Shown here in pieces: positions 24,177-35,700 of a stretch of DNA of 64,000 nucleotides (positions are counted from its first letter, which is position 1; every line of letters begins with the position of its first letter). The stretch comes from Theropithecus gelada (lineage: Eukaryota; Chordata; Mammalia; Primates; Cercopithecidae), in contig NC_037672.1 of NCBI RefSeq assembly GCF_003255815.1, positions 106,031,262-106,095,261 on the forward strand, given 5' to 3'. Made by a program: the position numbers and the translations under genes. A model generated the notes under the pieces. It had not been told where the DNA came from. It was given only the letters and a program-made list of their open reading frames with translations, and did not search any database.

Positions 24177-24367
24177 TTTCCCACCTGGCTAGTTCCCCTA
24201 TTAGTTGGACCAGCAGGACCCCACCTGGTCCTCAACCTAATGTGCTTTACCTCCCTACCAGGTTTTGAACACTACGTACAATACAGGACCACACAAGGGT
24301 TATGCCTAGGAGCAGAGTGAACCAGAAGGGGTTGTGGGAGGCAGGTTCTGTAGTAACAAGAGGGTGA
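24177..24367. repeat. Rearranged (fold-back) partial copy of 25647-25888
   Basis: 24177-24269 matches 25647-25738 in direct orientation (about 92% by eye). The adjoining 24267-24367 matches the reverse complement of 25788-25888 (about 90%). The two source halves lie in a different relative orientation at the other locus, with about 50 bp between them. The halves overlap by GAA at the junction. Confidence 0.85.
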
Positions 24368-25277
24368 CATGTAGAAAAATACATGCTCTTTGGTGCTTTT
24401 CCTGGATATCTATTAATTTCAATAAATTTCTTTTTGGAAATCAATGCTGTTAATATATGCATTGACTTTTCACTGAGGGCAATGCTTACGTCCTTTTAGC
24501 AGACTTCTAGAATACATGTAAACAACATTGCAACACTAATAGACTTAAGGGTTTTTTTTCTGTCTTAACAAAGATTGGTGGGTACATTTGGGGAAGATAA
24601 AGAGAAAGAGAGAGAGAGAAAGGGAGCGATAAACAGAAAGAGAAAGAAACAAAAAACATGGAACGATTCTCCGTTAATTTTGAAAGCTTCTACCAGGATC
24701 AGGGCAATATGAAAAGAGGAAAATAGACAGATAGATGAAGGGCATTGTGATCATAAAACGAATGTATCAAGGTTAAAGTATTTTTCTAATCCCAGGCTGC
24801 AGGAGGAAAGCTACTGCTAATGAAGTCCTTCCGTGAAGTTTTATTCACTAGCTTGCTCTTTACAAATGGAAACAGAAGTGCAGCCTGGAGACCAATTACA
24901 AATCACTCTTCTGATTCTTTTAATCCCTTTGTTTCCATTTTTGATCAAAATAAAGATTTTTTTTTTAGACAGAAAAAGGAAAGAACTTATAAGTAGTCTA
25001 AATCTTCAGCCAAAAAGAAAGGCCTTGGCTAGAATTGTTTCTCCCTCTCACCTTTGAAGCCACTTACTGACCTCTTTCGCATCTGTTTCGTGATGCTGGA
25101 AAGTATTTGCTACCAAGTAAAGTCAAGGCAGTTGATGTGAACACAGTCATGTTTGCATTTTCCATGTGACTGATGAGGCCACTACATGATCCAAAACCTA
25201 AAAGCAAGATCTTGCTCAAATACCTGCTCAACCAAGAGAAAAATTGAAGGAAATCATCCACGATAGTTACTTTCTCC
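24368..25277. other. Unique sequence with a GA-rich tract
   Basis: Apart from the purine run at 24597-24652, no repeat or gene is recognised. Confidence 0.5.
24597..24652. repeat. GA-rich purine tract
   Basis: AAGAGAAAGAGAGAGAGAG-type low-complexity sequence. Confidence 0.8.
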
Positions 25278-25279
25278 AG

Positions 25280-25312
<33 letters not shown>
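25278..25312. repeat. (GAT)n trinucleotide microsatellite
   Basis: About eleven GAT repeats immediately beside a MIR. Confidence 0.9.
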
Positions 25313-25500
25313 CAATAGCTAACATCTACTCAGCACTTAGATGCCAGGCACATAAGGCACCTAATACTTATTCTCACAGTGGCTCCATGAGGTGAGTACT
25401 ATACAGCATTTTGCATAGGAGAGCAAGCTTGGAGGTAACTTGACCAAGGTCATACAGCCAGAACATAGTGGAGCAGAGATGTTCAACCTTGGGCAATGTA
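25313..25500 (-). mobile_element. MIR SINE, minus strand
   Basis: 'aatagctaacatctactcagcacttagatgccaggcac...tctcacagtggctccatgaggtgagtac...cttgaccaaggtcatacagccag' is antisense MIR. Confidence 0.75.
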
Positions 25501-25646
25501 TTGTAAGGCTTGAAATTTCAAGTGCTGCCTGAACATCTTTGAGCCTCACTGGGCCCCAGAAGCATAACCATGAAATTTCCCTGTTCTCACCACATATGCC
25601 TGTCTCCCTGCCTGCCCCCGACCCCAACAGGACTCAGCAGGAGAGG

Positions 25647-25888
25647 CTTCCCCCTGGCTAGCTCCCCTATTAGTTGGACCAGCTGAACCCCACCTGGTCC
25701 TCAACCTAATGTCTTTTACCTCCCTGCCAGCTTTTGAAACTACTGAAACAAGCCAATCTCATCCTTCCACAGGAACCAAGGTGCATTTCACCCTCTTGTT
25801 ACTATAGAGCCTGCCTCCCACAGCCCCTTCTGGTTCACTCTGCTCCCAGGAATAACCCTTGTGTGATCCTGTATTCTGTGGAGTGTTC
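25647..25888. repeat. Source-like copy of the fold-back duplication
   Basis: Contains the two blocks 25647-25738 and 25788-25888. Both recur at 24177-24367, the second in inverted orientation. It could be part of an old repeat family that I do not recognise. Confidence 0.75.
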
Positions 25889-26550
25889 ACCTCCCCGAGG
25901 CAGTGAGTATATGTGACTAACAAACAGCTGTTGATTTCATCTGTCTAGTGTTGGGTGCCATGTGTCGGGCCACCTCCTTCACAAAAAACATGAATAGGAC
26001 GTGTCAGAACAGGCAAGAGACTCTAATCCCTGAGAATTTAACCACTGCATGTAATATCTCTTTGAAGTCAGAAAGAAATAGGGAGGCTCTCTTGCAGCCA
26101 ACTTGGCCTCTCTTTTTTCAGGTGTTCTCTCTCCATACCCTTGCCCTGCTGCCAGGGTTGTGCTGCTTGGGGCCAGGGACAGTGCCTAAGAGGCAAAGAG
26201 ACCCATAGGAGAGGTACTGGATGGTGGTCAGTGCTGATGTGATGAGAGCTGGGCTATTGAATGGCAGGCCAAGGCTCTGAATCAACTGCATCATGAGGCC
26301 AGTGCTGTTTTCAAATAAACAAGGTCACTTATTTAAAGAGAGCTATCACCATGCTTGGAGATCCACCACCAGTGACACCCTCCCTTGCTTTTATCAGGAG
26401 AAAGAAGCCACTAGGATGTAGTGAAGTGATTCTCACAGATGAGCCTTAAGATCTCACTCATGCGGGTGACCTGGGCATGTGAGCAGCTGAGTTGAATCCT
26501 GGATGTGTCCTGGACTTTGTAGCTCTGAGCAAAACCAAGACCTGGAGAGA
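25889..26550. other. Unique sequence
   Basis: No recognisable repeat or gene. Confidence 0.5.
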
Positions 26551-26554
26551 TGCA

Positions 26555-26750
26555 TTGTGAAAAGAACATGATTTAGGCTTAAGTGTCAACTTAAGCATTC
26601 ACTAGCTATGTGAATTTGAGAGCTACTCAATGTTTCTGAGCCTCAGTTACTTCATCTGTAAGGTAGATGAGGTAACTTACAAGGCTTCTGCAAAATTAAG
26701 TAGGATAATGGGTGTCAAGCACCTGGCACATAGTGAGGACACAGTAGGGG
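26555..26750 (+). mobile_element. MIR SINE, plus strand
   Basis: 'cactagctatgtgaatttgagagctactcaatgtttctgagcctcagttacttcatctgtaaggt...caagcacctggcacatagtgagg' is a clear sense MIR. Confidence 0.8.
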
Positions 26751-27355
26751 GAGGAATCAGGAGGTCTCCTCACCATTGTGTTTTAGGTCCACTGTAGGCT
26801 CTATCTAGATCTGTGTCCCTGGGGGAGTAGAGACTGGACAGCAAATCAATGTTAATATATGGGAGTGGTCAAAAGTGCTAAGATTCAGATGGATTCAGAG
26901 TCTGGAGATGCAGATCCTCTCCCTGTCACAAGTTTTGCCAAATGTCTATGCCATAACACCACTTTTTATAAAGTGAACTTTTATGGCTATAGGAGTTTGT
27001 TGTTTTGTTTTGTGGCGATACGTTTTTTTGGTGGTTGTAATTTTATTTGTGTTTAGCAGGCTCTACTTGTGTTTATTAGATGGGAGAGGGATGATTTGTT
27101 TTCAGTTGAGGGCTGGCAGGGGTCCCACAACAGCATATTGATGGGTCATTTGCATATTCTTTCACGTGTTGGGTCACATTTTCAATAATGATGTGACCTA
27201 GAGAAAATCACATCTTGTTTTGTCCTCAGTTTTCTCAGTGATTGTACTTGATATGCTATAGATTTAATGACAGTTCTCTATTGCTAATATTATTAGAATT
27301 GTTTCAACTTTATAGGGAATGCTTCTCTACAGTGTTATGGTGTGAACTGAGAGTA
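26751..27355. other. Unique sequence
   Basis: No recognisable repeat or gene. Confidence 0.5.
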
Positions 27356-28110
27356 CAGTCCTGCATTGTTTAATGATGGCCGTATATTCTGAAAAATGCA
27401 TTGCTAGGTGATTTCGTCATTATGTGAACATCATAGTGCATACACATAAACCTAGATGGAATAGCCTACTATACACCTAGGCTATATAGTGTAGTCTATT
27501 GCCCCGGACTACAAACCTGTACAGAATATATTCATACTGACCACTTCAGGCAATTGTAACACAAGGTATTTGTGTATCTAAACTTAGAAAAGGTAATGCA
27601 TTGTTGTATTGGTCCATTCTCGCACTGCTATAAACACCTGAGACTGGGTAATTTATAAAGAAAATAGGTTTAACTGGTTCACGGTTCCACAGGCTGTACA
27701 GGTAGCATAGCCGGGGAGGCCTCAGGAAACTTTCAATCATGGCAGAAGGAAAAGGGGAAGCAGGCATGTCTTCACATGGCCGGAGCAGGGAAGAGAATAG
27801 GGAAGTGCTACACACTTTTAAACAACAAGATTTTGTGAGAACTCACTCACTATCACGAGAACAGCAAGGGGAAATCCGCTCCCATGATTCAATCACCTCC
27901 CACCAGGCCCCTCCTCCAACACTGGAGATTAAAATTCGACATGAGATTTGGGTGGGGACACAAATCCAAACTGTATCAATTGTGCTATGATGTTATGACA
28001 GCTACAACGTCACTAGGTGGGAATTTTTCAGCTCCATTATAATCTTATAGGATCACCATCATATATGCAATCTGTTGTTGACCAAAATGTTGTTATGCAG
28101 CACATGACTG
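27356..28110. mobile_element. Tigger-like (mariner superfamily) nonautonomous element, interrupted
   Basis: The terminal inverted repeats are CAGTCCTGCATTGTTTAATG (27356) and, at the right end, the complement of CAGTCATGTGCTGCATAAC (ending 28110). Both are flanked by TA, as expected for Tc1/mariner insertions. Interior phrases such as 'cctagatggaatagcctactatacacctaggc' and 'ataatcttataggatcaccatcatatatgca' fit a known primate DNA repeat. Without the inserted LTR it would be roughly 380 bp. Confidence 0.75.
27605..27978 (-). mobile_element. MaLR solo LTR (MST/THE1-like), minus strand, in Tigger-like element
   Basis: A reverse-oriented MaLR LTR runs from TGTATTGGTCCATTCTCGC to CAAACTGTATCA. 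It has a perfect 5-bp target duplication ATTGT (27600-27604 and 27979-27983). At 374 bp it is an intact solo LTR. Confidence 0.92.
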
Positions 28111-28112
28111 TA

Positions 28113-30036
28113 TTTAATGTCTAAATACTGGGGTTTCTGATCATGCCTCAACTTTTCCCCTTTAGTTACTTGTTGGGTCCCATGGGCAACGGTTCCCCCA
28201 CTCACTTCCATTCCTCCTTTTTGTGGGATCTTCAACCTGCCTTAAGTCTGAACTGACAATATATTTATTTAATTTTTCATCATGCCCAGGTTTTTGATAA
28301 AAAATTGTCATTCCTGAGGAAGGATATTCCAATTGGCTATTTTCTTTTGAGAGTTGGAGAGATGTACCAAGGGTTTGGAGACTGTCCAAAGTGTCACGGT
28401 GGTAGCAGAGACTAGCACAGCCTTTTTCTCTGCTGCTTTGGAATAATGTAGGTCCTGCCCATGACTCATCCCAGCAGGCTTAAAGGATCCAAGTCTGTCT
28501 TTCCAAAGCTGGATCAGACCATTTCCTCAGAACAGGGTGAGCCTCTCAACAAGAAGGGGATGTGAGAGGAAGACTGCAGAAACAGTCTCCAAGTAGAAAG
28601 CACTGCCCTTCTCTCCGTGTTTCTCTATTTTTTTTAATTTATTTTTACCTCACCTGGGGAATATCAGGATTGTTTCCTTTAAACAGGGTGCTCCTGGGAG
28701 TTCTGGTCTCTCTCTCATTCTTTCCTCCAGCCATGTCCTTTCCACACCGCAGAAGACATAATCAGTTCATGTGTATGAACTGTGTATACAACAATGAAAG
28801 AGAATCTCAAAGCACAGGTGACACAGAGATCACGTGAGTCATAAGCGCAAAGCTTCACATTATTCAATTAGCTTGGCACAGGTTTAAAGCATTTGGTTTC
28901 ACTCAGCAAACATTAGACAGTGTCTCCCTCTCTCTCCCTGTTTCTCTCTCCCAATTTTTGTCCCTCCCCCATCGCAAAGCCCAGTCCTTTTTATTCACTA
29001 TCCTGTCTTTGTTCTTGTTAAAATTTTTAGTCTTTCATCCAAGGCTATGTTTTGTTTCCTGGAAAAAGAATATGTTGTCTGGTTGACATGTCAGTCCATT
29101 TAGCTTCAGAGCAAACCCTCTCTCTGGAAGACCTCGTGGTAACCTTTCTGAAATGTACAGAAGACCTCATGGCCTTCTGAAATATACTCACAGGTCTCTC
29201 ATTGTTAGAATTTAGAATAGTCTAGTTATTTCTGCTGAGCTCTATCTCAGTCTTGGACATCCTAGGTCTTCCCAGCTCACTTTTTTTTCTTATCCTATGT
29301 TTCTCTGAAATGCCTATAGTTTCCACCTTTATCCTGTGCATTAGCAGATGGCCCTCTATTTCTGTGGTATAAGTTATTAACTGCATTTAATGGCCCCATC
29401 CTGCCCTAGCACACTCCAGCAATGTTGTGTATTGCATGGTCTTTATAGACTTAGACCTCCACACATCCCAACCTCCTACTAGTCTGGATTCCTTGAGGAT
29501 TTCTGAGGAAGTAATAGTTAAAAGAGTTTTTACTACAGACTTCATAGGTAAGGGGCATCAAAATATCTAGTTCTGACACATAAAATCTAAAAAGTGAGAA
29601 AAACATGTTATAATTATATCAGGGAGTGGAATTATACATGTAATTTTTATTTTCCTTTTTATTCTTTTCCCCTAAATGTCCTTGTGTATTACTTTGTAAT
29701 TAAGAAACATGAAAAAGGAAAAGCACTGTTTATAAATGAAGATTAAAATCAACCCTAGATCATCCATTAATGCCATGAGAGAGAGGCTGGATTTTGGGGG
29801 TCATTATTGCCCTCCCACCATTACATTTCTCATTCACTTATTTGTGGTTTCCTTTATTCACCCATTATCTGTCATTTCTTTCAGTGTCAGTTGCTAAGTC
29901 AGTTAATGTTTGTTGAACATGCATATGCTTCTCTCCATTTCCCAGACTCCCCCAGAGTTGAATTGGGGCAATATGATTTTGAAGAGAAATAACATATGTA
30001 ACATTCAGACTAAGGTACTTAAAAGCCAGAGTGCTT
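28113..30036. other. Unique sequence
   Basis: No assigned repeat or gene. A small imperfect tandem pair occurs near 29125-29195 (GAAGACCTCRTGG...TTCTGAAATRTAC). Confidence 0.5.
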
Positions 30037-30080
30037 TTGAGTAGTCAGGGTCCTCCAGAGAGATAGAACCAATAGAAAAT

Positions 30081-30125
<45 letters not shown>

Positions 30126-30572
30126 CAGACAGATGATAGATAGATATATAGATAGATGTAGATATCTGAAGATAGATATAGATATAGATATAGATATCTG
30201 GGGAAATAATGATGTAAGTCTTAATCTGAGTCCAAAGGCCTGGGGAGGGTGGAGGTGGCTGGTGCTGGACTGGTGGTACTGCTCTGAATACCCAAGAGCC
30301 AGAATGTCCTGAGGCAGGAGAAGATGGCTGTCCCAGCTCAAATAGAGAAAGAGCAAATTCACTTTTCCTCTGCCTTTTTGTTTTATTCAGGTCCTGAGTA
30401 GATTAGAAAATGCCCACACATACATTGGGGAGGGCCATCTTCTTTACTCAGTTCACCAATTCAAATGTTAGTCTCTTCTGGAAACACTCTCACAGATATA
30501 CCTGGAAATAATGTTTTACCAGCTGTCTAGTCATTGCTTAGACCAGTCAAGCTGACACATAAAAGTAACCAT
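30037..30572. mobile_element. Ancient interspersed repeat, family not assigned, with internal microsatellite
   Basis: The ends 'gtcagggtcctccagagagatagaaccaatag' and 'aagctgacacataaaagtaaccatc', with interior 'gagtccaaaggcctgg' and 'ttcaaatgttagtctcttctgg', follow a common mammalian repeat that I recognise but cannot name safely. Confidence 0.55.
30077..30198. repeat. (GATA)n microsatellite and derivatives
   Basis: About eleven uninterrupted ATAG units, then GACA, GATATA and GATATC variants. Likely highly polymorphic. Confidence 0.95.
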
Positions 30573-30573
30573 C

Positions 30574-30868
30574 CACTTGGCATGGTCGCTCATGCCTGTA
30601 ATCCCAGCACTTTGGAAGGCCAAGGAAGGCGGATTGCATGAGGTCAGGAGTTCAAGACCATCCTGACCACTATGGTGAAACCCGTTTCTACTAAAAATGC
30701 AACAAATTAGCCAGGTGTGGTGGTGCACACCTGTAATCCCAGCTACTCGGGAGGCTGAGGCAGGAGAATCGCTTGAACCCAGGAGGCAGAGGTTGCAGTG
30801 AGCTGAGACCGCACCATTGCACTCCAGCTTGAGCAACAAGAGCAAAACTTTGTCTCAAAGAAAAAAAA
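30574..30868 (+). mobile_element. Alu (AluS-like), plus strand
   Basis: A complete two-arm Alu with an A-tail and target duplication AAAGTAACCATC (30562-30573 and 30869-30880). It sits at the right end of the ancient repeat. Confidence 0.93.
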
Positions 30869-30880
30869 AAAGTAACCATC

Positions 30881-32081
30881 ATAGCCTTCTCATCTTTCTC
30901 TCATCTAACAACTTGGAAGCCACTTGTGAAGACAGCAGAATCCTGAAGTGGCAAGAACCTAGATTCCTGAGTCTTTGGGAGGAGGAGAGTCTCTGACAAT
31001 AGGCATTGGACTTTGTGTGATTTAGAAAAATCTTTCACTGCATCAAGCCCTGAGATTTGGGAATTAATCTGTTATCACAGCCTAACTTGGTTAATTCAAC
31101 CTTGACTTTTGCCTAACTTGTTTTAGCCTAACTTGACTAATTCAACCTTGACTTCTGTCTATCTGGATACTTCCTACATCACTGCCTTTAGAATATGAAG
31201 TGTATCTAGGTAAAAATTTTATAATGCTAACATCTTCATAAGATATAAAATTATTCTTCTAACCTTCTTTTCTTTTACATTTCTCTCGCTCTTATATTTA
31301 AATTGATTTGGTGGTTTGTTGTTTCTACCAAGTTAAGTCAGTCATCCAAAATGCAGATGTTTATTTAGTTGTGCAAATATGTGTCAGCCTACAAGTATAT
31401 ACCCTATTCTGAAGTATTGGTTCTAGGTAAAAACATAACAAATATCTTTTAGGTCAATTCCTTCTGCCAATATGAACCCAAGGTTTTTGTATGCTGTGAA
31501 ATATCATTCCCTCAGCCTCACTCAACTGAGAGGTCTCCTGGGTGGAGACTGTGAAATATAGATTCAGCTTTAATATTGCAAGAAATGTACATGTGTGTTA
31601 GGCAGATAATGATAGATGACATGATTTTGCAGTCATGCCTATTCTCTGTCTGCTCCTGTCCATCCTGTTCCATATACCTACATTTCACTAAAATTCCCTT
31701 GAGCTAATTGAAACGCCATAAAATCTCTGTTGGTAGTTAGATCCTGATACTGCATAGTTTCCCTGCTGATATTTTCTTTATCCACATTTTTCACATGCAT
31801 GGATATGTGTGTGTGTGTGTGTGTGTGTGTGTATACACATGCAAGCTCACATATGCAGAATAAATTTCATGGTAAGTTCTTTTGAGAATTTCTTCTTGAT
31901 TGTGAACAAATAAATTAAATTAACATTGATCTTGCTAAATTGATACCTGATCTTGCTAAGTTATTTACTGCAATGTATTTATGTGCCATTCCCAGATAAT
32001 GCCTATCATCTTAGAACATAACATCAGTGCTCACCTTCTGAGTTTATTGTTTTCCTTGCCTTTTAGCAGCCGCAAGAAATC
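30881..32081. other. Unique sequence with short tandem repeats
   Basis: Holds a ~46-bp imperfect tandem pair (AGCCTAACTTG...AATTCAACCTTGACTT, 31079-31165) and a (TG)n run at 31806-31832. No gene is recognised. Confidence 0.55.
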
Positions 32082-32085
32082 ATAC

Positions 32086-32753
32086 TGAGAGGTGACAATG
32101 TGCTAGCAGCCCTCACTCTCAGCACCTCCTCGGCCTTGGCATCCACTCTGGTGGTGCTTGAGGAGCTCTTCAGCCCACGACTGCACTGTGGGAGCCCCTC
32201 TCTGGGCTGGCCGAGGCTGGAGCCAGCTTCCCCTCCTTGCTGGGGAGGTGTGCAGGGAGAGGCAGGGGGGAACCGGGGCCGCGCTCATTCCAGCCAGCAC
32301 AAGTTCTGGCGGGCACGGGAGCACGCTCGGCGGGTCCCGCACTCAGAGAGGCCGGCCAGCACCACCGGCCCAGGGCAGTGAGGGACTTAGTACCCAGGTC
32401 AGCAGCTGCAGACGTTTGCTGGGTCCCCCAGCACTGCCAGCCCGCATGCACCGCTCTCGAATTCTCGCCAGGCCTCAGCCACCTCCCGGTGGGTCTGAAC
32501 CCACCAGAAGGAAGGAACAACTCCAGACGTGCTGCCTTTAAGAGCTGTAACACTCACTGCAAAGGTCTGCAGCTTCACTCCTGAAGTCAACGAGACCACG
32601 AACCCACCAGAAGGAAGAAACTGTGGACAAATCTGAACATCTGAAGGAACAAAATCCCTACTACCATCTTTAAGAACTATAGCACTCACCGCAAGGGTCT
32701 GTGGCTTCATCCTTGAAGTCAGCGAGACCAAGAACCCACCAATTCCAGACACA
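32086..32753 (+). mobile_element. Solo LTR12 (HERV9) with internal deletion
   Basis: Starts TGAGAGGTGACAATGTGCTA and ends CCAATTCCAGACACA, bracketed by a perfect 4-bp target duplication ATAC (32082-32085 and 32754-32757). The GC-rich 5' U3 block and the repeated R/U5-type text ('gagctgtaacactcactgcaaaggtctgcagcttcactcctgaagtca...') are LTR12 hallmarks. The LTR12 middle (minisatellite of CCAAT-bearing repeats, TATA region, AATAAA) is missing: text passes from 'ctcgccaggcctcagccacctcccg' straight to 'gtgggtctgaacccaccagaagg' near 32485-32495. At 668 bp it is much shorter than a typical LTR12C. Its frames are incidental. Confidence 0.9.
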
Positions 32754-35700
32754 ATACCACACAATTCAATACTTATCACTGGAAGACAACAAAGCAATAT
32801 CACAGAATAGGACTCTCCATCAACCATCCCCAACAGAAACATCAATTTGAACAACTATGTGTGCACAAACATACCTTAGCAAGAGCTAAGAAAAACAGGT
32901 GAGAGATAACAGTAGTTGATTATGGGATAATGTTAAAAGACACATTAAACATTAAAAAGAGCAGGATGGACCATTTTACATTACGGTCCCATGTCACCCT
33001 TCCCCCAATCCTGAGCAGCACACTGAGGAGAGAGGTACTATTCACTTAGGGGAAAGTGAGGAAACTGAGTGTAAAACTTTGCCGTGGTCTCCAACACGGG
33101 CCCACCACAGTAAAACCCACCACCAGACAGACTCCCATGGCCCCTGAATCCAGTGAATCCAGGCAATTACCCATGGACTGAACTTCCTGACTTACTCTGT
33201 GTTAACAGGGAACCTGTGGCCTATGCAAAACTGACTCAATTTCTGGCCTGAATCACTGCCAGTCAGCTATAGCAGCCATGAGTTTCAGACAAAGCAGAAG
33301 AGTGAGCCAGCCTCAGTGGCAGGATCTTCAAGTAGACTGAATGCTGCATCAGCCTCAGTGGCCACAGAATTTCAGCCTAGCACTGTGCCAACCATGAAGT
33401 TGCTGGACTTAGTGTGTCCCTAGTGCTGAAACAGCTGCAGTGGTCACAGGCTTAGGGACCAGGCCATATGACCTGCCTAGTATCTCTGGACAAACTTATT
33501 GTTGAAGGGCATTCCTAGACAAAGCCAGACCAAAAAGACGAATATACACCCACTTCTTTAATGCACAGGCATTGACACACAACCCCAAGAATCAGGAACA
33601 ATCAGAGAAACCTGATGTCATTAAACGAACAAAATAAAGTACCAATGACCAACCCTAAAGAAACAGAGATGTATGAACTACCTGAAAAAGAATTCAAAGT
33701 AGCTTTTTTAAGGAAGCACAGCAAACTGCAAGATAATAAATAGAAACATTTCAATGAAAGGAGGAAAAGAATAAAAGGCTAAGAACTATAACAGAGAGAT
33801 TAATAATCTAAAAAATCAATCTTGAAGATGAAAAATGCAATAAACAAATGAAAAATGCAATAAAAAACATCAACAACAGAACTGATCAAGCAGAAAAAAG
33901 AATTTGTGAACTGAAAGTTATTTGAAACTACACAGTTAGGGAGAAAAAAGAGAAAAGAATGAAAAGGAATAAAGAAAGCTTATAGGACTAATAGGACAAC
34001 ATAAAAAAGAGCAAATATTAGAGTCACTGGAGTTCAAGAGGAAGTAGAGAAGACAAAGAGGTAGAAATCTCATTTAAAGAAAGAGCAGAAAACTTTTTAA
34101 ACCTGAAGAAAGAAAGAAATCTCTAGATGTAGGAAACTCAAGGGCCACCAAACAATTTCAAACCAAATAACACTGCCCCAAAACATATTATAATAAAATT
34201 ATCAAATATCAAAGACAGAATCTTGAAGACAGCAAGAGAAAAGAAGCAACTAACACATAAGCGAGTTCCAATACACCTAATAGCAGATTTCTTAGCAAAA
34301 ATCCTATAGGCCAAAAGAAATGGGATGATATAGTCAAAGTGCTAAAGGAAAACAACTGCCAACCAAGAATGCTGTACCCAGCAAAGCTGTCTTTTAGGAA
34401 TGAAGGAGAGATAAAGGCTTTTGCAGACAAAAATATGCTGAAGGAGTTCATCACCACCAGACCTGTCGTACAAGAAATGCTAAAGGGAGTTCTTCAATCT
34501 GAGAGAAAAGAATGCTAATGAGTAACATTAAAACACGTGGAAGTATAAAACTCACTAACAAAAGCACAGTCTAATTTATAATACTCTAGTATTGTAACAG
34601 GAATGTGTAAATCAATTATATCTGCAGTATCAAGATTATAAGACAAAACTATTAAAAATATTAATTACTAAAATAATTTGTTAAGGAATGTACAATATTG
34701 AAAGATGTAAATTGTAACGTGACATCCAAAATGCATCAGGGAGAGTGATGTAAAAGTTTTAATAATAAACAAAGTTGTTGTTATCAGCTTAAATAAACAA
34801 AGTTATTGTTATCAGCTTAAAATAACCTGTTATAACTGTAAGAATTTTTTTGTAAGCCTCATGGTAACCACAAAACAAAAACCTATAATACATACACACA
34901 AAAAATAAGAAATAAAAAATATACTACTAAAGAAAATCACTTAATCACAAAGAAAGATAGTAAGAGAGGAAGAAAAAAGGGATCGATCAAACAACTGAAA
35001 AACAGTTAACAGAATGCCAATAGTAAATCCTTACCTACCAATAATTACCTTGAATGTAAATGAATTAAATTATTCAATCAAAAAACAGAATGACTGAATG
35101 GATTATAAAACAACACCTAACTATATGCTTCCTACAATAGATTCACTTCACCTGGAAGGACCCATATACACTGAAAATGCAGAAATGGAAAAACAAATTC
35201 CATGCGAATGAAAACCAAAACGAGAGTAGGAGTGGCTATACTTATATCAGGTAAAATAGACTTTATGTCGAAAACTATAGAAAGAAGGCAATTATATAAT
35301 TATAAAGAGGTTAATTAAGCAAGAGGATATAAGAATTATAAATATATATGTACCCAACATCTGAGCACCTAAATATATAATGCAAATATTAATCAATCTG
35401 CAGGGAGAGATAGATTGCAATACAATGATAGTAGGAGACTTTAACACCCCACTTTCAGCAATGGATGTGTCATCCAGACAAAATCAACAGGGAAACATCA
35501 GACTTAAACCATACTCTAACCAAATAGACCTAACAGACATATTAGGACACAGAAGATTCCACCCAGCAGCTGTGGAATACACACTATTCCCAATTACACA
35601 TGGACCACTCCCCAGAACAAATCATATGTTAGGTCACAAAACAAATCCTAACAATTTAAGAAGATTGAAATCATACCAAATACTTTTTTTCTGACCACAG

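Noticed and set aside
30077..30198. Regularly spaced short repeats resembling an array
   Set aside because: Plain GATA/GACA microsatellite with no unique spacers; not CRISPR-like, and the host is a primate.
30045..30362. Minus frame with SIYLSIYLS repeats
   Set aside because: Translation of the GATA microsatellite, not a repeat protein.
32100..32854. Frames of 115-151 codons with high GC
   Set aside because: They coincide with the LTR12 solo LTR, whose GC-rich U3 and repeated R/U5 text keep frames open on both strands.
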